From assembly GCF_001368815.1 (NCBI RefSeq), contig NZ_CTEI01000001.1:1054001-1118000 (forward strand): a stretch of DNA of 64,000 bases, written 5' to 3'. The notes under the pieces are model-generated. The model was not told the origin of the DNA and ran no database searches. It saw nothing but the letters and a program-made list of their open reading frames with translations. This document shows, in pieces, positions 1-8,904 of this stretch. The stretch is from Paraliobacillus sp. PM-2 (GTDB taxonomy: Bacteria; Bacillota; Bacilli; Bacillales; Amphibacillaceae). The stretch's first letter is position 1, and the number at the start of each line of letters is the position of its first letter. Both the position numbers and the translations under genes were made by a program.

Positions 1-555
1 TGTAATATCAAATGTACCTTCTACAGTACCAATTTTATTTTGATTTTTCATAACATCAGCAGTGATTGCAATTACATGTTTATCTAATTCACTACTATAG
101 TAAACATCTGAATATACCATGTCCTCAGATGATTGAATGGTTGGTTGCTGATTCGGTTGATATTCAGCAGTTAAATTACTTGAAAAGCCAACTATATCTC
201 CATTTTGATCAGAAAATGATAGAGAAGCGAAATATACCATTTGATTTACTTGATTATCAAGAAAATCTGTTAATTTATTTTGCTTGATATTATTTATCTC
301 CATATTCGATAATTCGTTTGCTAACAGTTGCATGTCTCTAGATCTTTCATACATAATCCTATCTAATTTTTCCATGTGAACAGAAGCAAAATCTTTCACC
401 TTATTACCAACCTCTTGTTCTAATGCATGAGCTGATTGATTATAAGCAATAACGCCCATAATAACCACTGGAATCATTGCAATAAGACTAAAATATGTAA
501 TGAGCGTAGTACGAATCCCTCTGTTATTCCATTTGTTTTTTATTTTTTTAAACAT
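1..555 (-). CDS. Methyl-accepting chemotaxis protein, N-terminal part (cut by window edge)
   Basis: The open reading frame starts at 555 and runs off the left edge, giving 185 residues without a stop. It begins MFKKIKNKW, has one hydrophobic segment at about residues 18-38 (TLITYFSLIAMIPVVIMGVI), then a polar region that would lie outside the cell. A positively charged start, one membrane segment and an extracellular sensory domain are the layout of Bacillus McpA/TlpA-type receptors. The HAMP and signalling domains would lie outside the window, so the assignment rests on the N-terminus alone. A GGGTAGG ribosome site precedes the ATG. A sensor histidine kinase with the same sort of sensory domain is possible but less likely. 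Confidence 0.65.
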   Translation of the reverse strand, partial: MFKKIKNKWNNRGIRTTLITYFSLIAMIPVVIMGVIAYNQSAHALEQEVGNKVKDFASVHMEKLDRIMYERSRDMQLLANELSNMEINNIKQNKLTDFLDNQVNQMVYFASLSFSDQNGDIVGFSSNLTAEYQPNQQPTIQSSEDMVYSDVYYSSELDKHVIAITADVMKNQNKIGTVEGTFDIT

Positions 556-620
556 AATGTTCCTACCCTTATCATTTAATTAGTTACTTCTATTAAACAT
601 ATATCAAATGACATTATACA

Positions 621-666
621 TGAAATATTTCATTATTTTAACACGTTTTTGTGAAATATTTCATTT
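621..666. promoter_or_regulatory. Two identical 12-bp palindromes, candidate Rex-type operator
   Basis: The perfect palindrome TGAAATATTTCA occurs at 621-632 and again at 652-663, 31 bp apart, about three helical turns. The second copy extends to TTGTGAAATATTTCATTT (649-666), which fits most of the known Rex consensus TTGTGAA-N4-TTCACAA. Both lie 66-111 bp upstream of the chemotaxis receptor start. Function is inferred. Confidence 0.4.
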
Positions 667-692
667 GTTTAAAATTAGTAAAATAGAACGAT

Positions 693-721
693 AAAAAAAC
701 GTGTTCCTAAAAAGAAACACG
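693..721 (-). terminator. Rho-independent terminator of the aldo/keto reductase gene
   Basis: The inverted repeat CGTGTT...AACACG (700-721) read on the minus strand is followed by a run of seven T. It lies just past the reductase stop codon. Confidence 0.7.
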
Positions 722-729
722 CTTGCACT

Positions 730-1647
730 TTATGGTAATGTATTTCCAGCGGATCGATAAAGTTCATACCACTCTTCTCTTGTTAGTTCAATGTGAGAAG
801 CTTTTTCAATCTGCTTTAATCTTTCCGTATTCATTGTTCCTACAACAGGTTGTATTCTTGCAGGGTGTCGTAAAATCCAAGCAATCGCTATTGTGGTAGC
901 AGTTACTCCTTTTTTCTCAGCGATTTCTGTTAACTTCTCATTTACTTGTGGAAAATCATCGTTACCTATAAAAGGACCTTCAATCATACCGTATTGAAAT
1001 GGTGACCATGCTTGTACGGTAATATCATTTAATCGACAATATTCTAAAACGCCATTATCACGGTCAACTGCTTTGTCATGTTGCATATTAACATTTAAAC
1101 CTGCGTCAATCATTGGTGTGTGCATGATACTTAATTGCACTTGATTAACAATCAGATCATCCGATAGATACTTTTTTAACAACTCCATCTGATAAGGGTT
1201 CTGATTACTTACACCAAAATAGCGAACTTTACCACTGTCTTTTAGTTCTCGAAATGCTTCTGCTACTTCTTCTGGTTCCATTAATGTATCAGGACGATGT
1301 AGGAGAAAAGTATCTAAATAATCCGTTTGTAACCGCTTTAAACTTGCTTCTGCTGAAGACACAATGTGCTCTTTTGAGAAATCAAAGTAACCCTTGCGTA
1401 TGCCACATTTGGATTGCAAATAGATTTTCTTCCTAATAGATGGGTTTTCATTCATTGCCTCAGCAAAAACTCTTTCTGATTCTCCGCCCCCATAAATATC
1501 GGCATGATCGAATAAATCAACACCTAAATCTAGGGCATTTTCAATTACATAAGATGCTTCTTTTTTAGAGAGATCATTCATGCGCATACAGCCTAAAGAG
1601 ATCTCTCCAACTTCTAATTCACTTTTACCTAGTTGTAATTTTTTCAT
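730..1647 (-). CDS. Aldo/keto reductase
   Basis: A 305-residue cytoplasmic NAD(P)H-dependent oxidoreductase of the aldo/keto reductase superfamily, a single TIM barrel. The catalytic tetrad is visible as Asp47 and Tyr52 (FDHADIYGGGESE), Lys80 (LQSKCG) and His117 (FLLHRPD). The C-terminal part carries the usual cofactor region (AWILRHPARIQPVVGTM). It resembles the E. coli YdhF subgroup in overall sequence; the substrate cannot be told. It is a single gene with its own terminator and is not obviously linked to its neighbours. The start is supported by GAAAGAGGTG upstream. Confidence 0.88.
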   Translation of the reverse strand: MKKLQLGKSELEVGEISLGCMRMNDLSKKEASYVIENALDLGVDLFDHADIYGGGESERVFAEAMNENPSIRKKIYLQSKCGIRKGYFDFSKEHIVSSAEASLKRLQTDYLDTFLLHRPDTLMEPEEVAEAFRELKDSGKVRYFGVSNQNPYQMELLKKYLSDDLIVNQVQLSIMHTPMIDAGLNVNMQHDKAVDRDNGVLEYCRLNDITVQAWSPFQYGMIEGPFIGNDDFPQVNEKLTEIAEKKGVTATTIAIAWILRHPARIQPVVGTMNTERLKQIEKASHIELTREEWYELYRSAGNTLP

Positions 1648-1788
1648 TCAAACACCTCTTTCATGATCATTGCTTACCTTAGATTACACTATATTATTTT
1701 ATCATTTTATTAAATATTTTACGAAGAAATTATTTTATTTTAATATTTTCAAGAATCTATTTATTCATTTTGGATAATATCGCCACTC

Positions 1789-2103
1789 TTAAGATATTAA
1801 CTTTAAACCGATAGCAGCGCCTAACACCATTATAATGAAGATAATTCTTTTCCAATTCTTTGATTCACCATATAAAAGCATTCCCAATATTGCACCACCT
1901 GACGCACCAATTCCTGTCCATATCGCATATGCTGTACCCATTGGAAGTGTTTCTAATGCATAAGATAGAAATATGAAACTTGTTCCGAATCCAAGCAATA
2001 ATAAAAGGAGTGATTTTCCATTACGGTCTTTATGAAATTTATTTATCATAGCAACACCAACCATTTCTGCTAAACCTGCTAGCACTAAGAAAAACCATGC
2101 CAT
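1789..2103 (-). CDS. ykkD: SMR-family efflux protein, YkkD-like subunit
   Basis: A 104-residue membrane protein with four hydrophobic helices and the small multidrug resistance fold. The conserved Glu of helix 1 is present (LAGLAEMVGVA), as is PMGTAYAIWTGIGASGG in helix 3. It closely resembles B. subtilis YkkD. It starts 6 bp after the ykkC stop, so the two are translated as a pair and probably form a heteromeric exporter. Under a ykkC riboswitch the expected cargo is guanidinium, inferred from the leader and from the family. Confidence 0.9.
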   Translation of the reverse strand: MAWFFLVLAGLAEMVGVAMINKFHKDRNGKSLLLLLLGFGTSFIFLSYALETLPMGTAYAIWTGIGASGGAILGMLLYGESKNWKRIIFIIMVLGAAIGLKLIS

Positions 2104-2109
2104 TAGGTA

Positions 2110-2442
2110 TCAACTCCTTTCTGAACTATCTTTTGTTACCATTTTCAAACCGATTACACCCGCTAGCAACAATATAATCAATAATATCTTACTCATTATG
2201 AATGGTTCTCCAAAAAATATTATTTCAGAAAGAACAGTTCCAGCAGTACCTAATCCTACAAAAACTGCATAAACAGTTCCTACTGGTAGTTGTTTACCAG
2301 CCATAATCATTAAGTAAAAACTTACTATAATGGAAATAATCGTTCCAATCCAAGACCAAAAATCATCTGCGTGTTTTAATCCAATAACCCAGAAAACTTC
2401 AAAAAAAGCAGCAATTACTACTTTCATCCAGTTTTTATTCAC
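2110..2442 (-). CDS. ykkC: SMR-family efflux protein, YkkC-like subunit
   Basis: A 110-residue, four-helix SMR protein. Glu15 in helix 1 ([14 protein letters not shown]) is the proton and substrate-binding glutamate of the family, and GLKHA and [18 protein letters not shown] match YkkC closely. It is the first gene of a two-gene unit with ykkD and sits 34 bp downstream of a terminator that forms part of a riboswitch-like leader. The start is supported by CCTGGAGGTG upstream. Paired SMR exporters can have substrates different from single-gene Gdx, so guanidinium is inferred. Confidence 0.9.
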   Translation of the reverse strand: MNKNWMKVVIAAFFEVFWVIGLKHADDFWSWIGTIISIIVSFYLMIMAGKQLPVGTVYAVFVGLGTAGTVLSEIIFFGEPFIMSKILLIILLLAGVIGLKMVTKDSSERS

Positions 2443-2475
2443 TTACAAACACCTCCAGGAATAATTACTTGAAAG

Positions 2476-2600
2476 TAAAAAGCCTAGGAGACTGTCTAAT
2501 CAGATCTCCTAGGCTTTTGTCAGTCGGTAACACAGCAATACTGTGCGTTTTCCGTTGAACGCGACCAAACAAATTGTCGAATAATCCCAGAAAACATTTT
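2476..2600 (-). promoter_or_regulatory. ykkC-class (guanidine-I-like) riboswitch with terminator
   Basis: Read on the minus strand, the leader has CTGGGATTATTCG (2578-2590, compare the family's CUAGGGUUCCG), then TTTGGTC, then ACCGACTGACAAAAGCC followed by TAGGAGA (compare ACGGNGGGAUAAAAGCC and CCGGGAGA). The AGCCTAGGAGA strand also pairs with TCTCCTAGGCT to make an 11-bp hairpin followed by five T (2476-2516), a transcription terminator just ahead of ykkC. B. subtilis ykkCD is the namesake of this riboswitch class. The central part departs from the consensus, so the ligand subtype is uncertain. Confidence 0.62.
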
Positions 2601-2613
2601 TTGCAATTAGTAA

Positions 2614-2642
2614 ACTTTAACATGTAGTTGGCCTTTATTCAA
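2614..2642 (-). promoter_or_regulatory. Probable sigma-A promoter for ykkCD
   Basis: TTGAAT at 2637-2642 and TAAAGT at 2614-2619 are separated by 17 bp on the minus strand. They are placed so that transcription would begin just before the riboswitch-like leader. Confidence 0.4.
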
Positions 2643-2675
2643 TTACTTATGTGATAAAAATATTGGATAATGGTG

Positions 2676-3920
2676 TTAATAAATAGGAGTAGTATCACCA
2701 GAAATATTTTCTAATATTCCTTTGATATGTGACATAAATTGGCCAGAAATCACACCATCTAATACACGATGATCTAGAGAAAGACATAAATTAACCATAT
2801 CACGTGCAGCAAACATATCATCAATAATGACCGGCCTTTTTACAATGGATTCTACTTGTAGAATCGCAGCTTGAGGATAATTGATGACTCCCATCGATTG
2901 AACCGATCCAAACGAACCTGTGTTATTAACGGTAAAGGTACCACCTTTCATATCTTCTTGTGTTAGACTACCGTTTCTAGCTTTTTTCGATAATTGGTCG
3001 ATTTCTTTTGCTATTCCTTTAATACTCTTTTCATCTACATTTTTAATAACAGGAACAAATAATTCTTTTCCATGAGCAACAGCAATGGATAAATTAATAT
3101 CTTTATGTTGAACAATTTTATCACCGGCCCATGAACTATTTAATTCAGGGAATTTCTTTAATGCCTTTGCAATAGCATTTAAGAAAAATGCAAAATAAGA
3201 TAAATTATACCCTTCCGTCTCTTTAAATGCATCTTTTTCCGCATTTCGATAATTCACTAAATTAGTGACATCTACTTCTATCATCATCCATGCATGAGGT
3301 ATTTCCGTAGTTGAGCGTACCATATTGTTTGCTATTGCTTTTCTAATACCCGTAACTGGAATTTCCTTATCTCCTGCTTGTGTATAAATATTATCGCTTG
3401 ATTTATTGGATCTATTATTCTCCTTATCGACTGGCATTGGTGCTGACTCTACTTGATTTGACCTATCGGCAATTACTTTTTCGATATCTTTTCTCGTAAT
3501 TCGACCAGCACGACCATTTCCTTTTACTTCTGAAAGGTCAATACTATTCTCTTGAGCTAAACGTAAGACAGCCGGGGAATATCTTTTTTTCATATCGGTT
3601 TGATTGGTTTCATGTGATTGATTTATTTCTGTTTCTGTTTTTGCTTTTGAAACGTTTGATTCACTAGTTTTCTCATTTGTTTCCGTTTCGATTAAACACA
3701 TCACATCTCCAACAGCTATCGTTTCATCTTCTTGTGCAATAAGTTCTTTTATTGTCCCGGTAAAAGAAGATGGTACTTCCGCATTCACCTTATCAGTTAG
3801 AACTTCGGCAATTGGATCGTATTTACTTACGTGATCACCAGGTTGAATAAGCCAGTTGCTAATGGTTCCTTCTGTTACACTTTCTCCTAGTTGTGGCATT
3901 GTTATTTTTTCTAGACCCAT
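2676..3920 (-). CDS. bkdB: Branched-chain 2-oxoacid dehydrogenase, E2 (lipoamide acyltransferase)
   Basis: A 414-residue E2 core protein. It has an N-terminal lipoyl domain with the lipoylated Lys44 in LTDKVNAE, a flexible linker rich in Ser, Glu and Asn (about 85-110), a peripheral subunit-binding domain (about 112-150, RYSPAVLRLAQENSIDLSEV) and a C-terminal acyltransferase domain with the active-site DHRVLDG. It transfers the acyl group from E1 to CoA and forms the complex core. Last gene of lpdV-bkdAA-bkdAB-bkdB. Neighbours and the isobutyryl/isovaleryl-type E1 support the branched-chain rather than pyruvate substrate. It needs lipoylation, yet lipM is missing from its usual place nearby. 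Confidence 0.93.
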   Translation of the reverse strand: MGLEKITMPQLGESVTEGTISNWLIQPGDHVSKYDPIAEVLTDKVNAEVPSSFTGTIKELIAQEDETIAVGDVMCLIETETNEKTSESNVSKAKTETEINQSHETNQTDMKKRYSPAVLRLAQENSIDLSEVKGNGRAGRITRKDIEKVIADRSNQVESAPMPVDKENNRSNKSSDNIYTQAGDKEIPVTGIRKAIANNMVRSTTEIPHAWMMIEVDVTNLVNYRNAEKDAFKETEGYNLSYFAFFLNAIAKALKKFPELNSSWAGDKIVQHKDINLSIAVAHGKELFVPVIKNVDEKSIKGIAKEIDQLSKKARNGSLTQEDMKGGTFTVNNTGSFGSVQSMGVINYPQAAILQVESIVKRPVIIDDMFAARDMVNLCLSLDHRVLDGVISGQFMSHIKGILENISGDTTPIY

Positions 3921-3940
3921 ACTATCACCTCTTGTTTCCT

Positions 3941-4927
3941 TTAAAATTCAGCCAAATCACGCATCGCTGCTTCTATTTTATCTTGATTAATCATAAATTC
4001 TTTTTCTAGTGGAGGAGCATACGGCATAGAAGGTACATCCGGACCAGCTAAACGTTTAATTGGTGCGTCTAAATCAAATAAACAGTGCTCGCTTATAATA
4101 GCTGCTACTTCACCGATAATACTTCCTTCTTTGTTGTCTTCTGTAATCAATAGTACTTTTCCAGTTTTTGATGCGGCTTGTTTGATCGCCTCCTGATCTA
4201 AAGGATAGATGGTACGAAGATCTAGGATATGCACATCAATTCCTTCCGCTGCTAAGTTTTCCGCTGCTTTAATCGCCCACTGTACGCACAATCCATAAGT
4301 AATTACCGTAATATCAGAACCTTCTCGTTTTACATCCGCTTTTCCAATAGGCAATGTATAATCTGTATCTGGAACTTCTTCTTTTATGGAACGATAGGCA
4401 CGTTTATGCTCTAAAAACAATACAGGGTCATTATCACGTATCGCTGCTTTTAATAACCCTTTCACATCATAGGGTGACGATGGCATTACAATTTTTAAAC
4501 CAGGTTGATTAGCAAAAATGGCTTCAATGGATTGTGAATGATAAAGCGCACCATGTACACCACCACCATATGGTGCACGTATGGTAATCGGACATGTCCA
4601 ATCATTATTGGATCGATAACGCATTTTAGCTGCTTCTGAAATAATCTGATTGACTGCCGGTAATATAAAATCAGCGAATTGCATTTCTGCTACTGGTCGC
4701 ATGCCATACATGGCTGCACCTATTCCAACTCCTGCAATTGCAGATTCCGCTAACGGTGTATCTATTACTCTGGATTCACCAAACTGTTGATATAATCCAT
4801 CTGTAGCTCGGAATACACCACCACGAACACCTACATCTTCTCCTAAAACAAATACTTTCTCATCACGTTCCATTTCTTCTTGTAGTGCTTTTGTAACTGC
4901 TTGAATATATGATAAAACTGGCATCAT
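3941..4927 (-). CDS. bkdAB: Branched-chain 2-oxoacid dehydrogenase, E1 beta subunit
   Basis: Part of the thiamine-diphosphate decarboxylase that with BkdAA converts branched 2-oxoacids to acyl groups on E2. About 328 residues, usual length. It begins MMPVLSYIQAVTKALQEEM and has FVLGEDVGVRGGVF and DTPLAESAIAGVGIGAAMYG, typical of E1-beta. The reading frame is open further upstream into bkdAA, but GGGAGGGG just before the ATG at 4927 and the 10-bp gap to bkdAA support this start. Product precursors feed branched-chain fatty acids. Confidence 0.93.
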   Translation of the reverse strand: MMPVLSYIQAVTKALQEEMERDEKVFVLGEDVGVRGGVFRATDGLYQQFGESRVIDTPLAESAIAGVGIGAAMYGMRPVAEMQFADFILPAVNQIISEAAKMRYRSNNDWTCPITIRAPYGGGVHGALYHSQSIEAIFANQPGLKIVMPSSPYDVKGLLKAAIRDNDPVLFLEHKRAYRSIKEEVPDTDYTLPIGKADVKREGSDITVITYGLCVQWAIKAAENLAAEGIDVHILDLRTIYPLDQEAIKQAASKTGKVLLITEDNKEGSIIGEVAAIISEHCLFDLDAPIKRLAGPDVPSMPYAPPLEKEFMINQDKIEAAMRDLAEF

Positions 4928-4937
4928 TTCCCCTCCC

Positions 4938-5930
4938 TTAGTTTCCATATACGAAGTCATAAATTGATTCTGGGCTGGCATAGGCTGCATTTTCTGCATA
5001 ATCTGTTGCCTGATTGATTTCTTCTTTTATCTCCTGCTCCATTTGTTCTAAGCGCTCATCTGTCAATACTTGTTGTTCTTGTAAATAGGTTTTAAAAGAA
5101 AGTAATCCATCTTTTTCTTTTGCTTCTTCTACTTCTTCTCTGTTTCGATAGCTTCGATCATCATCATCGCTAGAGTGGGGTGTTAACCGATAGGACACAG
5201 CCTCAATTAAAGTTGGTCCTTCTCCGTTTCTTGCTCTGTCTGCTGCTTGTTTTACTGCTTCATAAACAGCGAGTGGGTCATTACCATCAACTGTAATTCC
5301 AGGCATCCCATATCCTATTGCGCGATCAGAGATATTTTTACACGCAACTTGTTTGTTTAAAGGTACAGAGATAGCGTATTGATTATTTTCCACCATGGTA
5401 ATCACAGGGAGTTTTTGGACAGCAGCAAAATTTAATCCTTCATGAAAATCGCCTTGATTGGAAGATCCTTCTCCAAGTGTTACAAAACTAACGATTGATT
5501 TATTTTCCATTTTTGCAGCTAAGCCTATACCGACTGCATGAGGGACTTGTGTCGTTACTGGTGAGGAACCACTTAACATACGATTTTTCTTTTGACCAAA
5601 ATGACCGGGCATTTGTCTTCCACCTGAGTTTGGATCGTCTGCTTTCGCATATGCTTGGAGCATTAAGTCTTTTGCAGTCATTCCAAATGAAAGCACTACT
5701 CCTACATCACGATAATACGGAGCTGCGTAGTCTTCTGAACGATTTAATGCAAATGAAGCTGCTACTTGCTGCGCTTCTTGTCCTTGGCAAGAAACAACAA
5801 AGGGAATTTTTCCAGAACGGTTTAACAACCACATACGTTCATCAATTCGACGTGCTAACAACATCACACGATACATTTCTATAACATCTTCATTTGATAA
5901 CCCTAGACTTTGATGCCTATTTCCACTCAT
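4938..5930 (-). CDS. bkdAA: Branched-chain 2-oxoacid dehydrogenase, E1 alpha subunit
   Basis: A 330-residue E1-alpha. The thiamine-diphosphate binding motif runs from GEGSSNQGDFHEGLNFA to MVENNQYAI, and the loop YRLTPHSSDDDDRSYR corresponds to the region that is regulated by phosphorylation in mitochondria. It pairs with BkdAB. It lies 14 bp after lpdV and 10 bp before bkdAB in one transcription unit. The start is supported by GAGGAATATAT before the ATG. Confidence 0.93.
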   Translation of the reverse strand: MSGNRHQSLGLSNEDVIEMYRVMLLARRIDERMWLLNRSGKIPFVVSCQGQEAQQVAASFALNRSEDYAAPYYRDVGVVLSFGMTAKDLMLQAYAKADDPNSGGRQMPGHFGQKKNRMLSGSSPVTTQVPHAVGIGLAAKMENKSIVSFVTLGEGSSNQGDFHEGLNFAAVQKLPVITMVENNQYAISVPLNKQVACKNISDRAIGYGMPGITVDGNDPLAVYEAVKQAADRARNGEGPTLIEAVSYRLTPHSSDDDDRSYRNREEVEEAKEKDGLLSFKTYLQEQQVLTDERLEQMEQEIKEEINQATDYAENAAYASPESIYDFVYGN

Positions 5931-5944
5931 ATATATTCCTCCTC

Positions 5945-7369
5945 TTATCCATGAATTTTCATCTTATTAATATCTAATGCTGCTTCAGCTAAGGCTTCAG
6001 ATAATGATGGGTGTGGGTGAATCGTTTCACCAATTTCCCATGGAACAGCATCCAACATTTGAGCTAGTCCTGCTTCTGATATTAATTCTGTTGCATTTCC
6101 ACCAATAATATGAACACCTAATAAATCTTTTGTTTTTTTATCAGAGATTATTTTAACAAATCCATCAGACGTACCATTAATTAGAGCCTTCCCTATTGCC
6201 CCAAATCGAACGGTTCCCTTTTCGATCTGATAACCTAAATCTTTTGCTTCTTGCTCTGTATATCCAACATGCGCAACTTCAGGCTTAGAGTAGACACAGG
6301 AAGGAATGTTTTGGTAGTTTAATGGAGCTGGATCTAAGTCAGCGATATGCTCTATTGCATGCTTCCCTTCATGCGAAGCCACATGTGCAAGTTGCATTCC
6401 ACCAATACAATCACCTATTGCATAGATATGTGATTCTTTCGTTTGATAGTGTTGGTTCACTTTAATAAATCCATCTCCATCTAATTGAATAGCTGTATTT
6501 TCGAGTCCCATATTATCTACCGCTGCTTCACGACCAATTGCTAATAGGAGTTTATCTGCTTGTACGGTGACTAATTGATCCTTTTGTTTTAATTGCACGC
6601 TTACCTTATTGTCTTTTTTGATTGTATCTACTTGTAATTGGACATCTGTATAAATCGTAACTCCTTTTTTCTTTAACAAGCGTTGCATTTCTTTTGCAAT
6701 CGCACGATCTTCAGAAGGCAATACTTGCTTTGAAGCTTCAATCAAGGTAACTTGCACGCCAAAATCCGTAAGCATCGATGCCCATTCAATACCGATGACA
6801 CCCGCTCCAACAATTAGCATAGAGTCAGGTAATGCTTCAAGATTTAGTGCTTCATTAGAAGACAGTATAGTATCTCCATCTATTTCTAAATTTTTTAGCG
6901 TTTTAACTTTGGACCCAGTTGCTATGACAACATTTTTACTAATAAGCATCTCATTTTCTGTTCCATCATTCATCTCTACAGAAATAGTTCCCGCATTTGG
7001 AGAGAAGATCGATGGACCTAATATTCTACCTACTCCTTCATAAATATCAATTTTTCCTTTTTTCATTAGACCAATTACTCCTTGATACAATTGATCAATA
7101 ATTAGTTGTTTTCTTTCTTGAACTTTTAGAAAATCAATACTTACATCATGAACTCGAATACCATAAGTAGACGCTTCTAACAATTGTTGATATATTTCTG
7201 CACTTTTTAATAAAGTTTTAGATGGTATGCACCCTTGATGTAGACAGGTGCCACCTAACTTATCTTTTTCCACGATTGCCGTTTTCAATCCTAATTGTGA
7301 AGCTCGAATTGCTGCAATATAACCTCCGGTACCACCACCTACTATGACTAGGTCATAATTTTTAGTCAT
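5945..7369 (-). CDS. lpdV: Dihydrolipoyl dehydrogenase (E3) of the branched-chain complex
   Basis: A 474-residue flavoprotein that reoxidises the dihydrolipoyl group of E2 with NAD+. The N-terminal FAD motif GGGTGG (11-16), the redox disulfide Cys42-Cys47 in GGTCLHQGCIPSK, a second nucleotide site (VGAGVIGIEWASM) and the C-terminal catalytic HPHPSLSE are all present. It is the first gene of the tight bkd cluster and lies 151 bp downstream of bcd. In B. subtilis buk lies in that place. The start is preceded by AAGGAGGGA. Confidence 0.93.
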   Translation of the reverse strand: MTKNYDLVIVGGGTGGYIAAIRASQLGLKTAIVEKDKLGGTCLHQGCIPSKTLLKSAEIYQQLLEASTYGIRVHDVSIDFLKVQERKQLIIDQLYQGVIGLMKKGKIDIYEGVGRILGPSIFSPNAGTISVEMNDGTENEMLISKNVVIATGSKVKTLKNLEIDGDTILSSNEALNLEALPDSMLIVGAGVIGIEWASMLTDFGVQVTLIEASKQVLPSEDRAIAKEMQRLLKKKGVTIYTDVQLQVDTIKKDNKVSVQLKQKDQLVTVQADKLLLAIGREAAVDNMGLENTAIQLDGDGFIKVNQHYQTKESHIYAIGDCIGGMQLAHVASHEGKHAIEHIADLDPAPLNYQNIPSCVYSKPEVAHVGYTEQEAKDLGYQIEKGTVRFGAIGKALINGTSDGFVKIISDKKTKDLLGVHIIGGNATELISEAGLAQMLDAVPWEIGETIHPHPSLSEALAEAALDINKMKIHG

Positions 7370-7520
7370 AAAAATCCCTCCTTAAAATAGGGTTAAAAAA
7401 ATAATATTAAATGGTTGTTAATGATGCTCGTCAAAATATATTATCTCAATTATTAAAATGAAGTACAACCAAATTTATTTTGAAACTGATTCGTGTGAAG
7501 TTGAATTTTAGTTCTGAAAT

Positions 7521-8618
7521 TTAATAATGTCTACTAATCGCATGGTGTTCATTTCGCAAAAACTGTTTACGTGAATAACGCAAATAGTTAATTCTTTCTT
7601 CCGCCATTCTTTCTGCCGCTAAATAAGTAGGAATGTTATCACGTTTTGCTATAGCAAATACTTCTAATAAATTATCATAAATTTTTTCTACTCTGCTAAA
7701 TGCTCGATCTTGGTTGTAGCCATTTAACTCATCAGCAACATTAATCACTCCACCAGCATTGATGACAAAATCGGGTGCATATAATATCCCTCTATTATGA
7801 AGTTCATCTCCATGTATTGTGTTTTCCAGCTGATTATTGGCTGCTCCTGCAATAATTTTAGTTTGTAATCTCGGAATGGTTTGGTCATTGATAATAGCTC
7901 CTAAGGCACAAGGAGCAAAAACATCACAGACTTGATCATAAATTTCAGTTGGGTCCACCGCTTTTGCATCATACGTATCAACGGCTAATTTTACAGCATC
8001 TTTATTTATATCAGATACAATTAGTTGGGCACCTTCCTTATGTAAATAATCACATAATGTTAAAGCTACACTACCCACGCCCTGTACAGCGATCATTTTT
8101 CCTTCTAATATGTCCGAACCAAACTGCTCTTTTGCTGCAGCTTTTATTCCTTTATAAACCCCATAAGCAGTGACTGGTGAAGGGTTTCCTGATGAACCAA
8201 ATGCAGGAGAAATACCAGCTACATAGTTTGTTTCTTCATGAATAATATCCATATCTCTCACTGTCGTACCTACATCTTCAGCTGTAATATAACGCCCATT
8301 CAGCCCTTGAATATATCGTCCAAACGCACGAAACATCGCTTCATTTTTATCTTTTTTCGGATCACCTATGATAACCGTTTTTCCTCCACCTAGGTTCAAT
8401 CCTGCAGCAGCATTTTTATATGTCATGCCTTTAGCTAAGCGAAGAGCATCTTCAATTGCCTCAGCCTCCGAATTATACTTCCACATTCTTGTACCACCTA
8501 AAGCTGGTCCTAATGTAGTATCATGAATTGCAATAATTGCTTTTAAACCAGATTGCTTGTCTTGACAAATAACTAATTGCTCATAGTCATATGTCTCCAT
8601 GTAATTAAAAATTTCCAT
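7521..8618 (-). CDS. bcd: Leucine dehydrogenase (branched-chain amino acid dehydrogenase)
   Basis: A 365-residue NAD+-dependent enzyme that deaminates leucine, valine and isoleucine to the 2-oxoacids used by the Bkd complex. The catalytic lysine lies in [14 protein letters not shown] and the Rossmann motif in [17 protein letters not shown] near the N-terminus is typical of the family. The ATG at 8618 preceded by GGGAGGTACAACA fits the family start MEIFNYM; an upstream TTG start has no suitable site. Read with the bkd genes it begins branched-chain catabolism. Phenylalanine dehydrogenase is similar but less likely next to bkd genes. Confidence 0.9.
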   Translation of the reverse strand: MEIFNYMETYDYEQLVICQDKQSGLKAIIAIHDTTLGPALGGTRMWKYNSEAEAIEDALRLAKGMTYKNAAAGLNLGGGKTVIIGDPKKDKNEAMFRAFGRYIQGLNGRYITAEDVGTTVRDMDIIHEETNYVAGISPAFGSSGNPSPVTAYGVYKGIKAAAKEQFGSDILEGKMIAVQGVGSVALTLCDYLHKEGAQLIVSDINKDAVKLAVDTYDAKAVDPTEIYDQVCDVFAPCALGAIINDQTIPRLQTKIIAGAANNQLENTIHGDELHNRGILYAPDFVINAGGVINVADELNGYNQDRAFSRVEKIYDNLLEVFAIAKRDNIPTYLAAERMAEERINYLRYSRKQFLRNEHHAISRHY

Positions 8619-8694
8619 TGTTGTACCTCCCAAAATAAAGAAAGAAGCACTTCTACGCTAGTATTTTTATCATTAAATAATTTTAAAGCGATAT

Positions 8695-8770
8695 GAAATA
8701 GCCATTTCTTAAACTAATAGCAGAAAATATGAAATTCTGCATTTTTTGTTATTTCCATCATAGCTATTTC
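8695..8770. promoter_or_regulatory. Nested inverted repeats in the bcd leader
   Basis: GAAATAGC (8695-8702) pairs with GCTATTTC (8763-8770). Inside lies a second hairpin GCAGAA...TTCTGC (about 8719-8740). They are 77-150 bp upstream of bcd. They could be an operator or a folded leader; no known regulator motif was recognised. The rest of the 286-bp gap shows only the terminator at 8842-8889. Confidence 0.3.
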
Positions 8771-8841
8771 TGTTCTATTTAGCAAGTTATGTTGTAACAA
8801 ATAATGTTACCATATAAATGTAGCAGTATTTGATATTACAA

Positions 8842-8889
8842 ATAAAAAGGCAGGTACATCTTATAAAACTTTTAATGTATTCCTGCCTA
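8842..8889 (-). terminator. Terminator of the aspartokinase gene
   Basis: AGGCAGG...CCTGCCT hairpin, extended by ACAT/ATGT, followed on the minus strand by TTTTTATTT. It lies 16 bp past the aspartokinase stop. Confidence 0.75.
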
Positions 8890-8904
8890 GTTGACTTGTT
8901 AATT

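Noticed and set aside
6795-7043. Plus-strand frame within lpdV (and similar frames opposite recN, accC, gcvPB, gcvT)
   Set aside because: Shadows of well-supported genes on the other strand.
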